This document shows positions 36,727 to 46,330 of a stretch of 64,000 nucleotides of DNA, piece by piece. Origin of the DNA: Hyaloscypha bicolor E (taxonomy: Eukaryota > Ascomycota > Leotiomycetes > Helotiales > Hyaloscyphaceae). The notes beneath the pieces were generated by a model. That model did no database searches. It was not told where the DNA came from and was given only the letters and a program-made list of their open reading frames with translations. The stretch lies in the NCBI RefSeq assembly GCF_002865645.1, contig NW_020194684.1, positions 4,627,952 through 4,691,951 on the forward strand, read 5' to 3'. Position 1 is the first letter of the stretch; every line of letters starts with the position of its first letter. The position numbers and the translations under genes are program-made.

Positions 36727-39700
36727 TCAAATATTTGCACTAGTAATCTTACTTTTATCGAGACTTTGCAACGTGCTTGTCTCTCCTGCATCCAAACTAG
36801 CACTTCTTCTCATCCCGCCATCTAGCTCTTCGCATAACCGCTGTAGCATCTTCTCAATTCTCAACGTCGCCTTCTCAAGCCCCTCCAGCCTAGTTTTCAC
36901 ATTCTCTTCATCGCCCTCTTTACTACCCTCGTCCACTAGAGTCCTCAGACGGCCTGTGATGGCTGCAAATGGGGCCACCGAGTCTCGTCTACTCTTGCCA
37001 GTGTTCCGCCTGCTTAACTTCGCTCCTGCTTCTGGTCCGAGTTCCCTCGCAAATTCATCTTCAAGTGCGTGTTGGCCCAAATCATCGTCATTAGTAATTT
37101 CTTCCTCTATGGACTGAGGGGGCTCCGCGTCAAAGACCGCCTGGATATCACCGTGGGCAGAGAACCCCCGTGAGAAGTCCCAAAGGTTAGCTCGGCTGGG
37201 TGCTTTGGGCAGTTGCTCTGCTTCTCGCTGGCGTCTTGCACCAGCCCACAGAGTGCGTCGTTCAATGAGACTGATGAGAAGAAGAAGGGGTGCGTTTATC
37301 ACACGAACCGCTGCGACGTTGATTTTGTGAAACCACCTGGGGGTGAGGACAAACTTCAGTGGAGTAAGTACAAAAAGGGCGAGAATGTTAAAAGGAGGTT
37401 GATATGCGAATATTGCATCTGATTTGACACCTTCGAGCGTTAAGACGGCGCGCCGAAACTGAATCTCAGCCGTGGCGTTTGAGACGATGGTTGAGAATGT
37501 GGTACTAAGCATAGATACCTATTCCCAAGAAACCGGAGTCAGCATACTTCTTTCGGGTGGAGAATAAGAGACATGCCAATATTGTTAAGAAGAGGGTGTT
37601 CCCCAGGAAAGCAAATGCTACCATGAGGATCGGACCCAGTAGCCAGTGAAAGTCGACTGATCGTTGAATGCCAGTGCCATCAAGTCCAAACCATACCCAA
37701 AGCATCCACTTAGAGATCGTAATCGGCTGATGGCCCCCGTTACTTAGCCATGTCATCGAGAGGAGAAAGCCTGCAAAACACCAAACCTTTTTTGCAGTCA
37801 GCACAACTTTATTTGGAACGGGGGAGGGCGCGGGCGGCGGGGGGTTTACGGCGAGAGCAGTCAAAATAGTGAAATCCCGCATCATAGCTCGTAGGGAAAC
37901 GAAGAGCATGTTCTCTGACATGAGGTTGAATGCGAGTCGGGGGATGAGGACGGGGGCACCCATCGCAAGAACGTCTAACGCTTGCTGACCAGGCTCGAAC
38001 GCTTCTGTTCTCCAACCATGGATTCGGAGAACTAAGTAAATTCCGAATGTGGCAGAGAATGTAACGTCTAGGAAGGACCACTGAATAATCCACAGTCAGC
38101 ATCACCCAGTGAGCAATATCAATGCCCCGAAACTTGCGGAACATTGAGAATGTGTGAGACTTGAATGTTCCACGAGATATTGAACATTCATGCTCCGTCC
38201 AAATTCGCCACGGGCCAAACACGACTGGGAAAGCCCGGGAGTATACATACGAGGTTCTGTGTATAGACATGCCACCCTGTGGCAGTGTTAGTGTCGATTG
38301 TTCAGCCGGAGGTCGAGCTAATTACCATGCTCTAAAATGCTTGCCTAATTTACACTGAATTAGCCCTATAAAAAACAAAGGTGGCAATTGGGAGGTTGGC
38401 ATTGAAGGTATTTGCGCTGAATGCTGATAATGGGCTTCCTTTCCGGCTCGGGCTGTTACAGCCTATGCCGGAAGATTGAACGACATGAAATACCACCCAC
38501 AAACTGATCTAGGACCCAGCCAAAAGTGTAAATTATGAAAACAAGCTCGGCCAATCCAAAGGTAGACGCATCCCGGTCTGACATAACGAGCAAGAATAAC
38601 ATGAGGAGACCGACAAACTGGCAGACCTCCAGGATATTCCTCGTTCTCGGAACAATCAGACGATATTGATTGAAGAGAGGTGCCTTTCGAGGATTGTACA
38701 ATGAGATGGGCTTTTGCTTGTAGTGGTCTGGAAGGATATCAATGAAGGAAGTTGGCGTGTAAATCACCCGTCCTTCAAATATTGCATTTACCACCATTTG
38801 ACATGCTGACGAGCTAAGCAAGACTTTACTCTCAGAAATGATAGCGATCTCTAGTGCAGGGAGCTTTCGCTTGAATCCAGTCCTCGTCTGGATCGTCCAT
38901 GAGAGGTGGCTATTCTCCTCAACTACTTCAGGGGGAGCACCTTGAAAAGGATCAAAACCCCCAACAAGGATCTGGGCAAGAAGCAACAGCCCTTGGGCCC
39001 CGGTATTATCCTCGTGGAAGCGTCTCAGTATTCTGTTGGCCAGCAGCTCGCAAAGAAGTGCACGTGTTGTGCATACACTTTGTTGATGTGGCTGAGTTGA
39101 CTGCTCCTTTTGAAACTGGACACGATTTACCAAAAGACAGTATACTGAGGTATAAATGTCAGCTTCTCTAATGGTCGACTTAGGAATGGCAATTCTCAAG
39201 ACTTAGGACGAGAGTTCCTATGCGGCTGTGGAAGGCACGACCTACTCATAGAGACATCGTTGGCCTCATAGAACTTGTCGACCAAAGGCCTTACTACCTG
39301 TCTCCCAGAATCTTGGGTCAGCATTGCCTCAAAAAGGTAGATTCGGGGGTTGGGACAGTTGCTTGTGAATCGTCTACTCTCAAGACATAGCATCTTGAGA
39401 GTAAATAGTTGGCAGGACATATGAATTAGGGATCAATGCCCCGAAAAATTGACACGAACCGAAAGATTCATCCGAGGATCTCTTAATTGCTCGAGGCTGT
39501 AGGGATCATCTATTAAAACCCGTAAGATTTTGTATATATCAGGGCATTGGGAAGATTACCGATCGCAGCAATGACGTCCCTCCGTATTCTATAACTTTGA
39601 GTCGGACACAGCCTATTAAAACAGTACGATGAGCACTTACCTATGGATGGTAGTATAGACAGGAAGGTCCGCGTGTGGATTAGCAGGGCATATGTCATGG

Positions 39701-39822
39701 ATGCCGTGCGGTGGAAAACACCCATCGTGGTCGACCTGCTCTGGGTCCGGTGAAAGTAACCGGTGCGTCTCCCCCGCCGTCTCCCCCGCCGTCGGCGTGG
39801 GATGGGATGAGTGCTGTCCCAT
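36727..39822 (-). CDS. TRP-like non-selective cation (calcium) channel, 751 aa, ten exons
   Basis: Exons on the minus strand: 39822-39641, 39588-39560, 39509-39460, 39297-39246, 39165-38501, 38344-38326, 38276-38251, 38080-37850, 37786-37577 and 37518-36727. All phases close. The family is the filamentous-fungal relative of the vacuolar channel Yvc1. Visible landmarks are YCLLVNRVQF, the cytosolic block YTPTSFIDILPDHYKQKP, RTRNILEVCQF leading into the first membrane segment, FGWVLDQF, HGWHVYTQNL, WSFLDVTF, a pore-region FGLDGTG, then LGNTLFLTILVSML and the post-membrane YQPPFNILA. The C-terminal cytosolic tail is acidic with a coiled-coil-like end. The 58-bp intron 37519-37576 has a GC donor. 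One exon is 19 nt and one 26 nt. The junctions at 39166-39245 and 39298-39459 are the least certain; an alternative for the latter (exon end 39456, restart 39293) is also in frame. Confidence 0.88.
37519..37576 (-). other. GC-AG intron in the channel gene
   Basis: The donor reads GCATGT after ...ACAATATTG and the acceptor is AATAG. Splicing here joins LFLTIL to VSMLSTTF in frame, as in relatives. No GT donor gives that join. Confidence 0.8.
38081..38250 (-). other. Long intron (170 bp) in the channel gene with hairpin
   Basis: Donor GTATGT, acceptor TTCAG with branch site CTGAC. An 8-bp perfect stem GAATGTTC/GAACATTC spans 38163-38170 and 38182-38189. It contains the 15-mer TTTCGGGGCATTGAT, also found near the 5' end of intron 39298-39459. 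Confidence 0.65.
38345..38500 (-). other. Long intron (156 bp) in the channel gene with compound hairpin
   Basis: Donor GTGGGT, acceptor AATTAG. The stem TTCCGGC/GCCGGAA (38441-38447 with 38467-38473) encloses a second stem GGCTG/CAGCC (38451-38455 with 38459-38463) around a 3-base loop. Confidence 0.65.
39298..39459 (-). repeat. Introner-like intron (162 bp) in the channel gene
   Basis: Donor GTTCGT, acceptor GACAG. A perfect 11-bp stem (39375-39385 with 39393-39403) closes a 7-base loop. Both ends resemble intron 31768-31920 of the TauD-like gene, and the segment after the hairpin resembles intron 31412-31557. That alignment also supports the unusual donor. Confidence 0.75.
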
Positions 39823-40612
39823 TACGCAGGATAGCGAGGCATAATGCGCAGTTAATAGGCGTGAAGAAGAGGTTTAGACCTAGATCTAGATCTGAGCTGT
39901 TGACCACCACTTCAGAGGCACCGTTACTGGGACTTAGACTAAGTATGTAACCAACTTGTGGTGTCAATAGATAAGCCCGAGACACGATAAGGAAAATGAA
40001 GTGTGGCTTGCCGTGGACGACAAAAGCGGCTGTGAATGTTTACTCTGCCAAGTCAAGCTGGAACATATTAGAATGTTCCCACAAGTTATGGGACATTGAA
40101 ATTCTAAGTTCATTCCCGTATCTCCCAAAATCCCGAGCGTTAATTCCTGGCCCCTCCCAATGGATGCAAATGAACAACTTTGAGCGGGAACCCTGAAAAC
40201 CAATGCCGCTTTTTCTTCCACCACTTTTACAAGAGCCTGTGGCGTCACTGCTGCTCTTGGCAGGCGGTCAAGGTGGCAAAACGCGCTCCTCCACGTCCAC
40301 GTGTGATCAGGCAGAAGAACCAAGAACCAGCTGCCGAGTGACGCTGATTTATCAACACAACACAACACCATAATCTGTCCTCAACACGCGCTCCCTCCAG
40401 ACATCCACAGGCATCTGATATATCTGTTATTTTGCCTGCGCGGCGTATGCGCCTCTTAAGGTTGCCCCTCTCTCGACAAGAAGTCATTCTTTACCCCAAC
40501 TCTTCGTCTATTCTGATGCTCATTTAGCGCTACATATCGGCATTATCGAAGCTACCTTCGTTCTCCTTCACGCGCAAAATCTCCCATCCTAAACGCGACC
40601 CACAGAGAAAGA
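39823..40612. promoter_or_regulatory. Divergent intergenic region between the channel and Pkr1 genes
   Basis: It holds both upstream regions. At about 40,075-40,105 there is an imperfect inverted repeat around GTTCCCACAAGTTATGGGACA, and at 40,120-40,150 a segment faintly like the introner tails in reverse orientation. No gene is supported here. Confidence 0.45.
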
Positions 40613-41065
40613 ATGTCGGCCTTCCTTACCGATCTCTTCCAGTCCATCTTCACCCCAGGCCCCACCCCCACCCTCCTTGTGGCAACAAATGTGGCATTTG
40701 CTTGCCTTCAAGGGGTTCTTCTCCTCCTCCTTGTCGCAACATATAGCATCCATTTTGCCATACTCTCATCCCTGAGTGCTGGTCTGTGGTGGGCTATCAA
40801 CTGGTTCGTAGCCGAGCTGAAGGCAGCACAAGCGGCAGAGGACGAGAGGAAGCGTCGTCTAGAAGAGTGTGGGCCCGGGGACGACACGGAAACAGAGGCA
40901 GAGACGGTGATAGATACAAGGGAGCCCATGCCGGGCAGCAAAGAGGTCGAAGTAGCCGAGAGGAAGGGCGAGTTGAAGGACCGTGGGGGTTCTGGAGGGA
41001 ACAAGTCGGAGATCAGCACTGAGGACGAGTGGGAAAGAGTCTCGGAGAGTGAAAAAGATAAGTGA
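40613..41065 (+). CDS. pkr1: Pkr1-like V-ATPase assembly factor, 150 aa
   Basis: A single-exon gene. The N-terminal half is the Pkr1 domain: LFQSIFTPGPTPTLL, then two hydrophobic segments (about residues 22-42 and 45-66) ending AGLWWAINWF. The C-terminal half is charged and low in complexity, which is normal for this family. In yeast, Pkr1 sits in the ER membrane and helps assemble the Vo sector of the vacuolar proton pump. The ATG at 40613 is directly followed by the conserved start of the domain. Length is similar to fungal relatives. Confidence 0.92.
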   Translation: MSAFLTDLFQSIFTPGPTPTLLVATNVAFACLQGVLLLLLVATYSIHFAILSSLSAGLWWAINWFVAELKAAQAAEDERKRRLEECGPGDDTETEAETVIDTREPMPGSKEVEVAERKGELKDRGGSGGNKSEISTEDEWERVSESEKDK

Positions 41066-41433
41066 GTGAAGACGATGAATGGAGAAAGGGAGAAATGGCT
41101 GTACCTTTTATCATATACCCAGAAATGTCACGAGAGGTGTTGTGCTGGCTGCAGTGAACCACAAATGGCGGATGCAGCGCCCTCTTTGGTAGAAGATGGA
41201 GAGAAAGAGCGATGGCTCATGGATATGAATGAACAGACTTTCTTTTGCAACTCACTTCGCTTCGGTGGAGACATTCCACGAAGCCCTTGGAGAGTGGCCT
41301 CTTTGGTAGCAATCACGTGATTCACCGTCTCTCGCGAATTTCATGAACGGCCTCCAAATTCTGCCCACCAAGCATAGTCTACAACAACGAACTTACATCC
41401 GCCTCGAGGTCTGAAACCGTAGAGGCCGACAAA

Positions 41434-41974
41434 ATGAAGCTCGTCAGGTAAGCTCTCCTCCAAGATTGGCCTCGGTATGGCACAAGCTGAGCTCTCTTCC
41501 ACAAGGCTCCGACTCGAAGCTCCAGACTGACTCTTGCGCCTGGTAGGTTCTTGATGAAATGTGCGAATGAGACCGTTACGATTGAGCTTAAAAATGGTAC
41601 GTTGATCCTCAAATTAAGTTTTTCGGCTTTGTACTGATGGAACATTGCAAGGCACGATTATTCACGGCACCATAACTTCAGTTTCGCCGCAAATGAACAC
41701 CGCGTTGCGTACAGTCAAGATGACCCAGCGTGGCCGTGATCCGATTTCACTCGATACCATCAATCTTCGTGGGTCGACCATCCGATACTATATCCTACCC
41801 GACTCTCTTCCCCTGGATACTCTCCTGATTGATGATGCGCCAAAACCAAAGAACAAGGCGAGAAAGGAGGCAGCAGATCGGGGCGGAGCCAGAGGCGGAA
41901 GAGGTCGGGGAGGACCAAGAGGACGTGGGGGATTTAGGGGTGGGCGTGGAAGGGGTGGTGGACGAGGCTTCTGA
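41434..41974 (+). CDS. smd1: Small nuclear ribonucleoprotein Sm D1, 128 aa, three exons
   Basis: Exons are 41434-41447, 41547-41596 and 41652-41974. The protein opens MKLVRFLMKC and has the Sm1 motif ([15 protein letters not shown], with [11 protein letters not shown]) and the Sm2 motif ([16 protein letters not shown]). The tail is made of RGG-type repeats ([13 protein letters not shown] and similar), which are substrates for symmetric arginine dimethylation before snRNP assembly. Sm D1 is a core subunit of the heptameric ring on U1, U2, U4 and U5 snRNAs. The introns have GTAAGC and GTACGT donors; the first exon encodes fewer than five residues. It lies head-to-tail behind pkr1. Confidence 0.97.
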
Positions 41975-42169
41975 TCCCAGAGGGAAACGCGCTTGACTTG
42001 AGAACAATGGCTTGTGCTATCTTTGTGCAGCTCTATCCAGCAGAGGGCTGGAGGTCTGGCATCTAGCGGAGCACTCATGCAAAATTTGTGGGTTTCTGGC
42101 GTTTATGGACAATAAAAACAGTGGAAGTCGTCCCTTGCGTCAGATATGGATTGCCATATTTCTCCTTCC

Positions 42170-42943
42170 TTATTGTGCGCGCCAGATCCTCAGTATTTGA
42201 AGGTTCTCCCATCCACCTTTCTTCCCAGTGGTACCCGCCGTTTCCACCGCCCATGCACTACCCCAGCTCTTGATCTGATCCTTGACCTTCTCTGGTTGAT
42301 TCTGGGCACAGAGAAGGATGTACGCACAGCCGCGAGAGCAACTCAGAACCTCTGGTAAGCTTTGGAGTAAACGGTTCGTCGTCTCCATCCCATCAATACC
42401 CCCTGCATACGACAAAGAGAGCAGGCGGGAATCATCCTCGTACGTTGTTGCAGTCTTTGCTTCTTCATCCGGCAAGGGTGGAAGCTCTGACGTTGGAACG
42501 TATGGAGGATTGAAGATAAGGAGGTCGACTTGCCCTGGTTTAATAAATCCTGTAAGGTCTCCAAGGATATTACCCAAATAAAATCCATGTGACAATGCTT
42601 GCGCGTCTTGCTCTAACTCTCCAACCCCGACCGTCTCCGCCGTAGCCTTGCATGCAAATCGATTCACATCCACTCCGGCGGTAAGGATATCTCGTCTTCC
42701 GAGGATGTTTTCTGCGTGTGCATGGAGAAATGAGAGCACGACACCAGATCCGGTCCCTACTTCGACAACGAATGGAGAAGGAGAATCCTTGGATGTTGGT
42801 CCTTCTGGGGGTTGTCTGAAACAGTTTTGAAGAAACGTCTTTTCGGATTCTGAAGATAGAGTATCGAGGAACAGAAAAGAATCTTCTGCTGGCTCGTACA
42901 CTCGTTCATAGGGCACGTGTGAGGTTGAAGGCGTCGGAAGCAT
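42170..42943 (-). CDS. mtq2: Mtq2-like eRF1 glutamine N5-methyltransferase, 257 aa
   Basis: A single exon. The SAM-binding motif I is EVGTGSG (61-67), and the catalytic NPPY (145-148) is followed by VPTSELPP, the signature of HemK2/Mtq2. The start segment PYERVYEPAEDSFLFLDTL is the conserved N-terminus of the eukaryotic HemK2 group. With its partner Trm112 this enzyme methylates the Gln of the GGQ motif of translation release factor eRF1; the human counterpart N6AMT1 acts the same way. Length is slightly above the yeast protein (221 aa) because of a small insertion around 40-55. Confidence 0.94.
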   Translation of the reverse strand: MLPTPSTSHVPYERVYEPAEDSFLFLDTLSSESEKTFLQNCFRQPPEGPTSKDSPSPFVVEVGTGSGVVLSFLHAHAENILGRRDILTAGVDVNRFACKATAETVGVGELEQDAQALSHGFYLGNILGDLTGFIKPGQVDLLIFNPPYVPTSELPPLPDEEAKTATTYEDDSRLLSLSYAGGIDGMETTNRLLQSLPEVLSCSRGCAYILLCAQNQPEKVKDQIKSWGSAWAVETAGTTGKKGGWENLQILRIWRAQ

Positions 42944-43118
42944 GATTCCCTCCCTCTTCTTCGGTGGAGGTTGTCAGGACAAGGCGGACAAGGCTGAGAT
43001 GGTTTTTTTGCCGGATGTTTTTGCCCGAGGCTTGTTCGCTAGTCCTGACGACAATCGCAACCAAAGCACTCATCATCTGTCGATGTGGCCCTCATGAACA
43101 CAGCTGCCGGGACATAAG
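42944..43118. promoter_or_regulatory. Short divergent promoter between mtq2 and sdhaf3
   Basis: Only 175 bp separate the two start codons, so both promoters and 5' UTRs must overlap. No clear TATA or CCAAT element was found. Confidence 0.55.
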
Positions 43119-43628
43119 ATGAAATCCATTCCTCGGTTACAGATGGCTGCGCCAACTTCTGCTGGGATTACGAAGGGTTTCAAACCCGCACCACTTGCGC
43201 TATTGCCACCAATACCATTGTACAGAAGACTCCTTCGAGCGCATCGGAAGCATTTACCAAGGGAGATGCGACTGCTGGGGGACCAATACATAAAGAGCGA
43301 GTTCAGAGCTCATAGAAATGTGGAAAATCCGGTTCACATTGTAAACCCCCTACATGAAATTGGACTGTTTGGCGTGGCTGACGGGCTTCCTCAGATCGGA
43401 TTCTTGACTGAATGGCAAATGTATGCTCAGAGGCTTGAGGGCAACTCTTGGATTGGAGAACAAATGGATGTCGGGAAGATAGATAAGATGAGCGGTATGA
43501 TCCCCAAAGCTGCAAATCTGAGATCTTGAGCTCACGATTTGAAAGATCAGCAACTTGGTCAACTTTATGAACTTATGCAAGCGATACGGAAGAAGCAACT
43601 GGAGGACGGCGAGTCTAGTGAAGAATGA
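43119..43628 (+). CDS. acn9: Sdhaf3/Acn9-like succinate dehydrogenase assembly factor, 134 aa, three exons
   Basis: Exons are 43119-43340, 43395-43494 and 43546-43628. The LYR motif is at residues 34-36 (PIPLYRRLLRAH), followed by the family blocks LGDQYIKSEFRAHRNVENPVHI and FLTEWQMYAQ, and a C-terminal LGQLYELMQAIRKK helix. The basic, acid-free N-terminus suits a mitochondrial presequence. The factor protects and delivers the iron-sulphur subunit of complex II in the matrix. The first intron is 54 bp with no stop, so it can be misread as coding; removing it restores HI-IGFLTEW. The second intron must be removed to reach the conserved C-terminus. Confidence 0.94.
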
Positions 43629-44269
43629 CTTGAATTTCATCGTTAAAGGATCATTACGTGGGAGCTTGCGAGCCTGTCATCCATGCGACATATGTTGAGT
43701 TTCTATTCCCCTTCAACAGCCATGGTTTACCCTTTCCCCTTCTGTGCTGGAGATGAAAGCTTCAAATTTCCCTTGCATGCTGTGGGACATTACATTAGGA
43801 CGGTCCCTCCCTGTAATTTTGTGGGAAGACGATGCGGCAATCCGCACTTGACGGCCAAACCAGTCTCGAGCTTTTGCATTTTTGACGGCCGAGTTCGAGC
43901 TCTCGAGGTCAATTTACCATGGAGAGAACAGCTCCGGATAGTTCAGGGTCTGATCACCAGATTCAAGATTCACTTAGAGAGCAACTGACAACCGAGCCAA
44001 CTCCTGTGGAGATCTGGGCCTGGAAGTGGTGTGATATAATGAGCAGCAATTCGGAAATCGATTGTTCTTGTCATGTTGATCATTTTGCAGTTGTGATTCT
44101 TAATGGAACTATCTTTTCGATGTGCAAGCACTCAACTTACCCCGAGTGGTCAGGCCGGCACAGGGAATCATGGAGGGGACAAATCCCGTGCTAGGGCAGT
44201 TCAGGCATTCTATCGTTCAATTCTGCTACAATGATGCGCAAATAAAACAACAAACCGGCTTCACGATGC
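43629..44269. other. Intergenic space between convergent acn9 and sec9
   Basis: 640 bp, most likely two 3' UTRs. Open frames at 43683-43988 and 43919-44194 are plus-strand, overlapping and unrecognisable, and I do not call them genes. Confidence 0.5.
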
Positions 44270-45690
44270 TCAACGAATACGGTCCAGTCTCGCCCTGTTC
44301 ATGACGATCTGCTCGTCCACGCGATCACTCTGCGGAAAGAGTTAGCCAATGCTGGCAACTGCAACGAACTGCCAAGACTACTTACCTTCTCAATAATCTT
44401 ATCGATTTGCTTGTTCTGGGCCTCGACCTCTTTCCCGGTGGCTCGTGCTAGAGCGTTCAGTCGCCCAGCAGCATGGCCAAGAGCGTCCAAATTACTATCA
44501 ATCTCATTCTCCATCTCATCGTCCTCGGAGTCGGCCTCGAATTGGTACTTGGAACGCTCTGCGAGACTTGCTTTGGTCTGTTGCGGACGGTAGCCAACAT
44601 CTCCTGGCTGAAGCTCTTTGAAAGCCTGCTCCATTCTTTGCTGAGACCCAAAAGCGGCTTGCCGTGTGGCATCACGCTGTTCACGTTCCTGCCTGTGCTT
44701 CTCGATAATTTCTTCGTCTCGAGCGGCCCTCCTGGATGACGCCGTAAACGGGTTTGACACATGAACAGCAAACATGCTCTTGTTCAACGTCTTCAACTCC
44801 TTTGCCTTCTCCTCAGCGATGCGATTGTGATTTGCAGCCAGGTCCAGGTTCTTCTCAGTGTTGTGAATACGTTCACCCTGTGCACCAAGACGAGCCAATG
44901 TCGCGCGACCAGTTTCTTCAGCTTGAGCTGCGATTCGAAGCGCATTCCGGGTGGATGAAACATCTTCTTGCTTCATGAAACGGATTTGTTGTTTGGTTGC
45001 TGCCACATCTTCCTCCTCTTCCTCCTCGGCGGTGAGCTGCCTTTCTTCCCCATATGCGCCATAGCCACCCTCACTGCCAGCCGTGCCAGACTCAGCAGAA
45101 TAACCCTCACCTGGCCGCCCATTGCTTGGTGGCAGGGTGGTCCGCTGTGTGTACTTATCCTTCGCACCTCCAAACAAAGCGTCTCGTTGGTCTTCTGTTG
45201 TTGTTGTCTCATTGCTATTTGTCCTCCCCAATCCTCCATACCCACCTGGCCCATACTTGGAACCTGTGTCCGCACCTGCTCCATAACTGGGAGGGCCGTC
45301 GTATCTGTTGGCGCCATACCCACCACCACTGCCATATTTCTCAGCCCCATATCCACCACTATTTGGTGGTGCTGGGCTACGATTTACAGCAGCGCCCCCC
45401 CGATTTGCACCCAGTCCAGATGGTAGACCACCGCGACCAGCGCCCGGTCCACTGGGCAGCCCATACTGCTGTCTGGCTTGTTGGTAAGGCGAAGCTCCTG
45501 ATGGTCCGACTGAGCCCATATTTGCAAACTTGTTGTTGTCTTGAGCGTACGGATCTGCGGCTTGGGCTGGCTGTGCGTATGGGTTCGAGGCAGCAGGAGC
45601 AGGGGAGCTGTTCTTTGAACGTGAGAAGAGAGCAGAACGGTTGGAATCCTCATCACCATCCCCCTTCTTGCCAAAGCCGAATTTCTTCAT
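44270..45690 (-). CDS. sec9: Sec9-like plasma-membrane t-SNARE (SNAP-25 family), 454 aa, two exons
   Basis: Exons on the minus strand are 45690-44386 and 44329-44270, with a GTAAGT intron of 56 bp. The start MKKFGFGKK is typical of filamentous-fungal Sec9. A Gly/Tyr/Pro-rich low-complexity region (about 35-200) precedes two SNARE helices: Qb around 230-290 (FMKQEDVSSTRNALRIAA, LGAQGERIHNTEKNL) and Qc at the C-terminus (EIDSNLDALGHAAGRLN to VDEQIVMNRARLDRIR). The zero-layer glutamines expected of Qb/Qc helices fall in GAQGERI and NKQIDKI. Sec9 pairs with Sso and Snc to fuse secretory vesicles with the plasma membrane. There is no membrane anchor, as expected. The last exon is needed to complete the Qc helix. 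Confidence 0.95.
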
Positions 45691-46330
45691 CGCGGTTACG
45701 AAGATTGATAGCCTAAGACTGAAAGAATGGACGGTGAGTAGAAGCTGGAGTCGAGAATCAGGTCGAAATTGAAGGCTTTATGTGCTCCGGTTGTCACGGT
45801 GCGTTTTTCGAGGCAGCAGCTGGTGCAGCGCTGGGTTTCAAGACTTCGCCTGTGCACAGCCCCATGCTTCCGCGGCTGGCGGCAACTGCCGGCGCGCGCT
45901 ATGACTCTTGACATACTGTACATTTCAACCTCAAGTCACCTTCGACGCCTCAAACATTGAACACTCCTGCTCAAACAAAGGGACCCATAAATCAACAACT
46001 CCACCTAATACAATGCATTCCCAACAAGCCTCGTAACTTCTCGGTTCTTCGATCGATCTCTGCCCCCGCACTTCACGCTCATCAAGTTCACCAACACAGC
46101 CGCAATTATCAAGATGGTTCCCCAGTTGCCGCAACTCTTCCGAACGCACATTTTAAACAATTGGTCCCAACCGAATGCAAGAACGACCTTAGAAGTCATA
46201 CGGCGGCGGTCAAAAGCATCTTGAAACTCTACTATTTAGTGGCCCGGTAGACCAGGGCGTTTTGGGCGTGAATCTCCACGTGCTTTCCACAATTAATCCA
46301 GGTTACAGGACTGTAATTTTATCCGCTACA
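45691..46330. promoter_or_regulatory. Divergent region between sec9 and the GTPase gene
   Basis: 640 bp upstream of both genes. No recognised motif or additional gene; the small frames here overlap one another and lack conserved content. Confidence 0.4.

Noticed and set aside
39196..39420. Minus-strand frame beginning MSCQLFTLKM as a possible first exon of the channel
   Set aside because: Most of it is the 162-bp intron 39298-39459: a branch site CTGAC lies 20-30 bases before a CAG acceptor, and upstream exons supply the conserved N-terminus and join in frame.
41788..42078. Minus-strand Pro-rich frame over the Sm D1 gene
   Set aside because: It is the antisense of the Arg-Gly repeat tail of Sm D1.
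43683..44194. Overlapping plus-strand frames between acn9 and sec9
   Set aside because: They lie in the 3' regions of convergent genes, overlap in different frames and have no conserved content.
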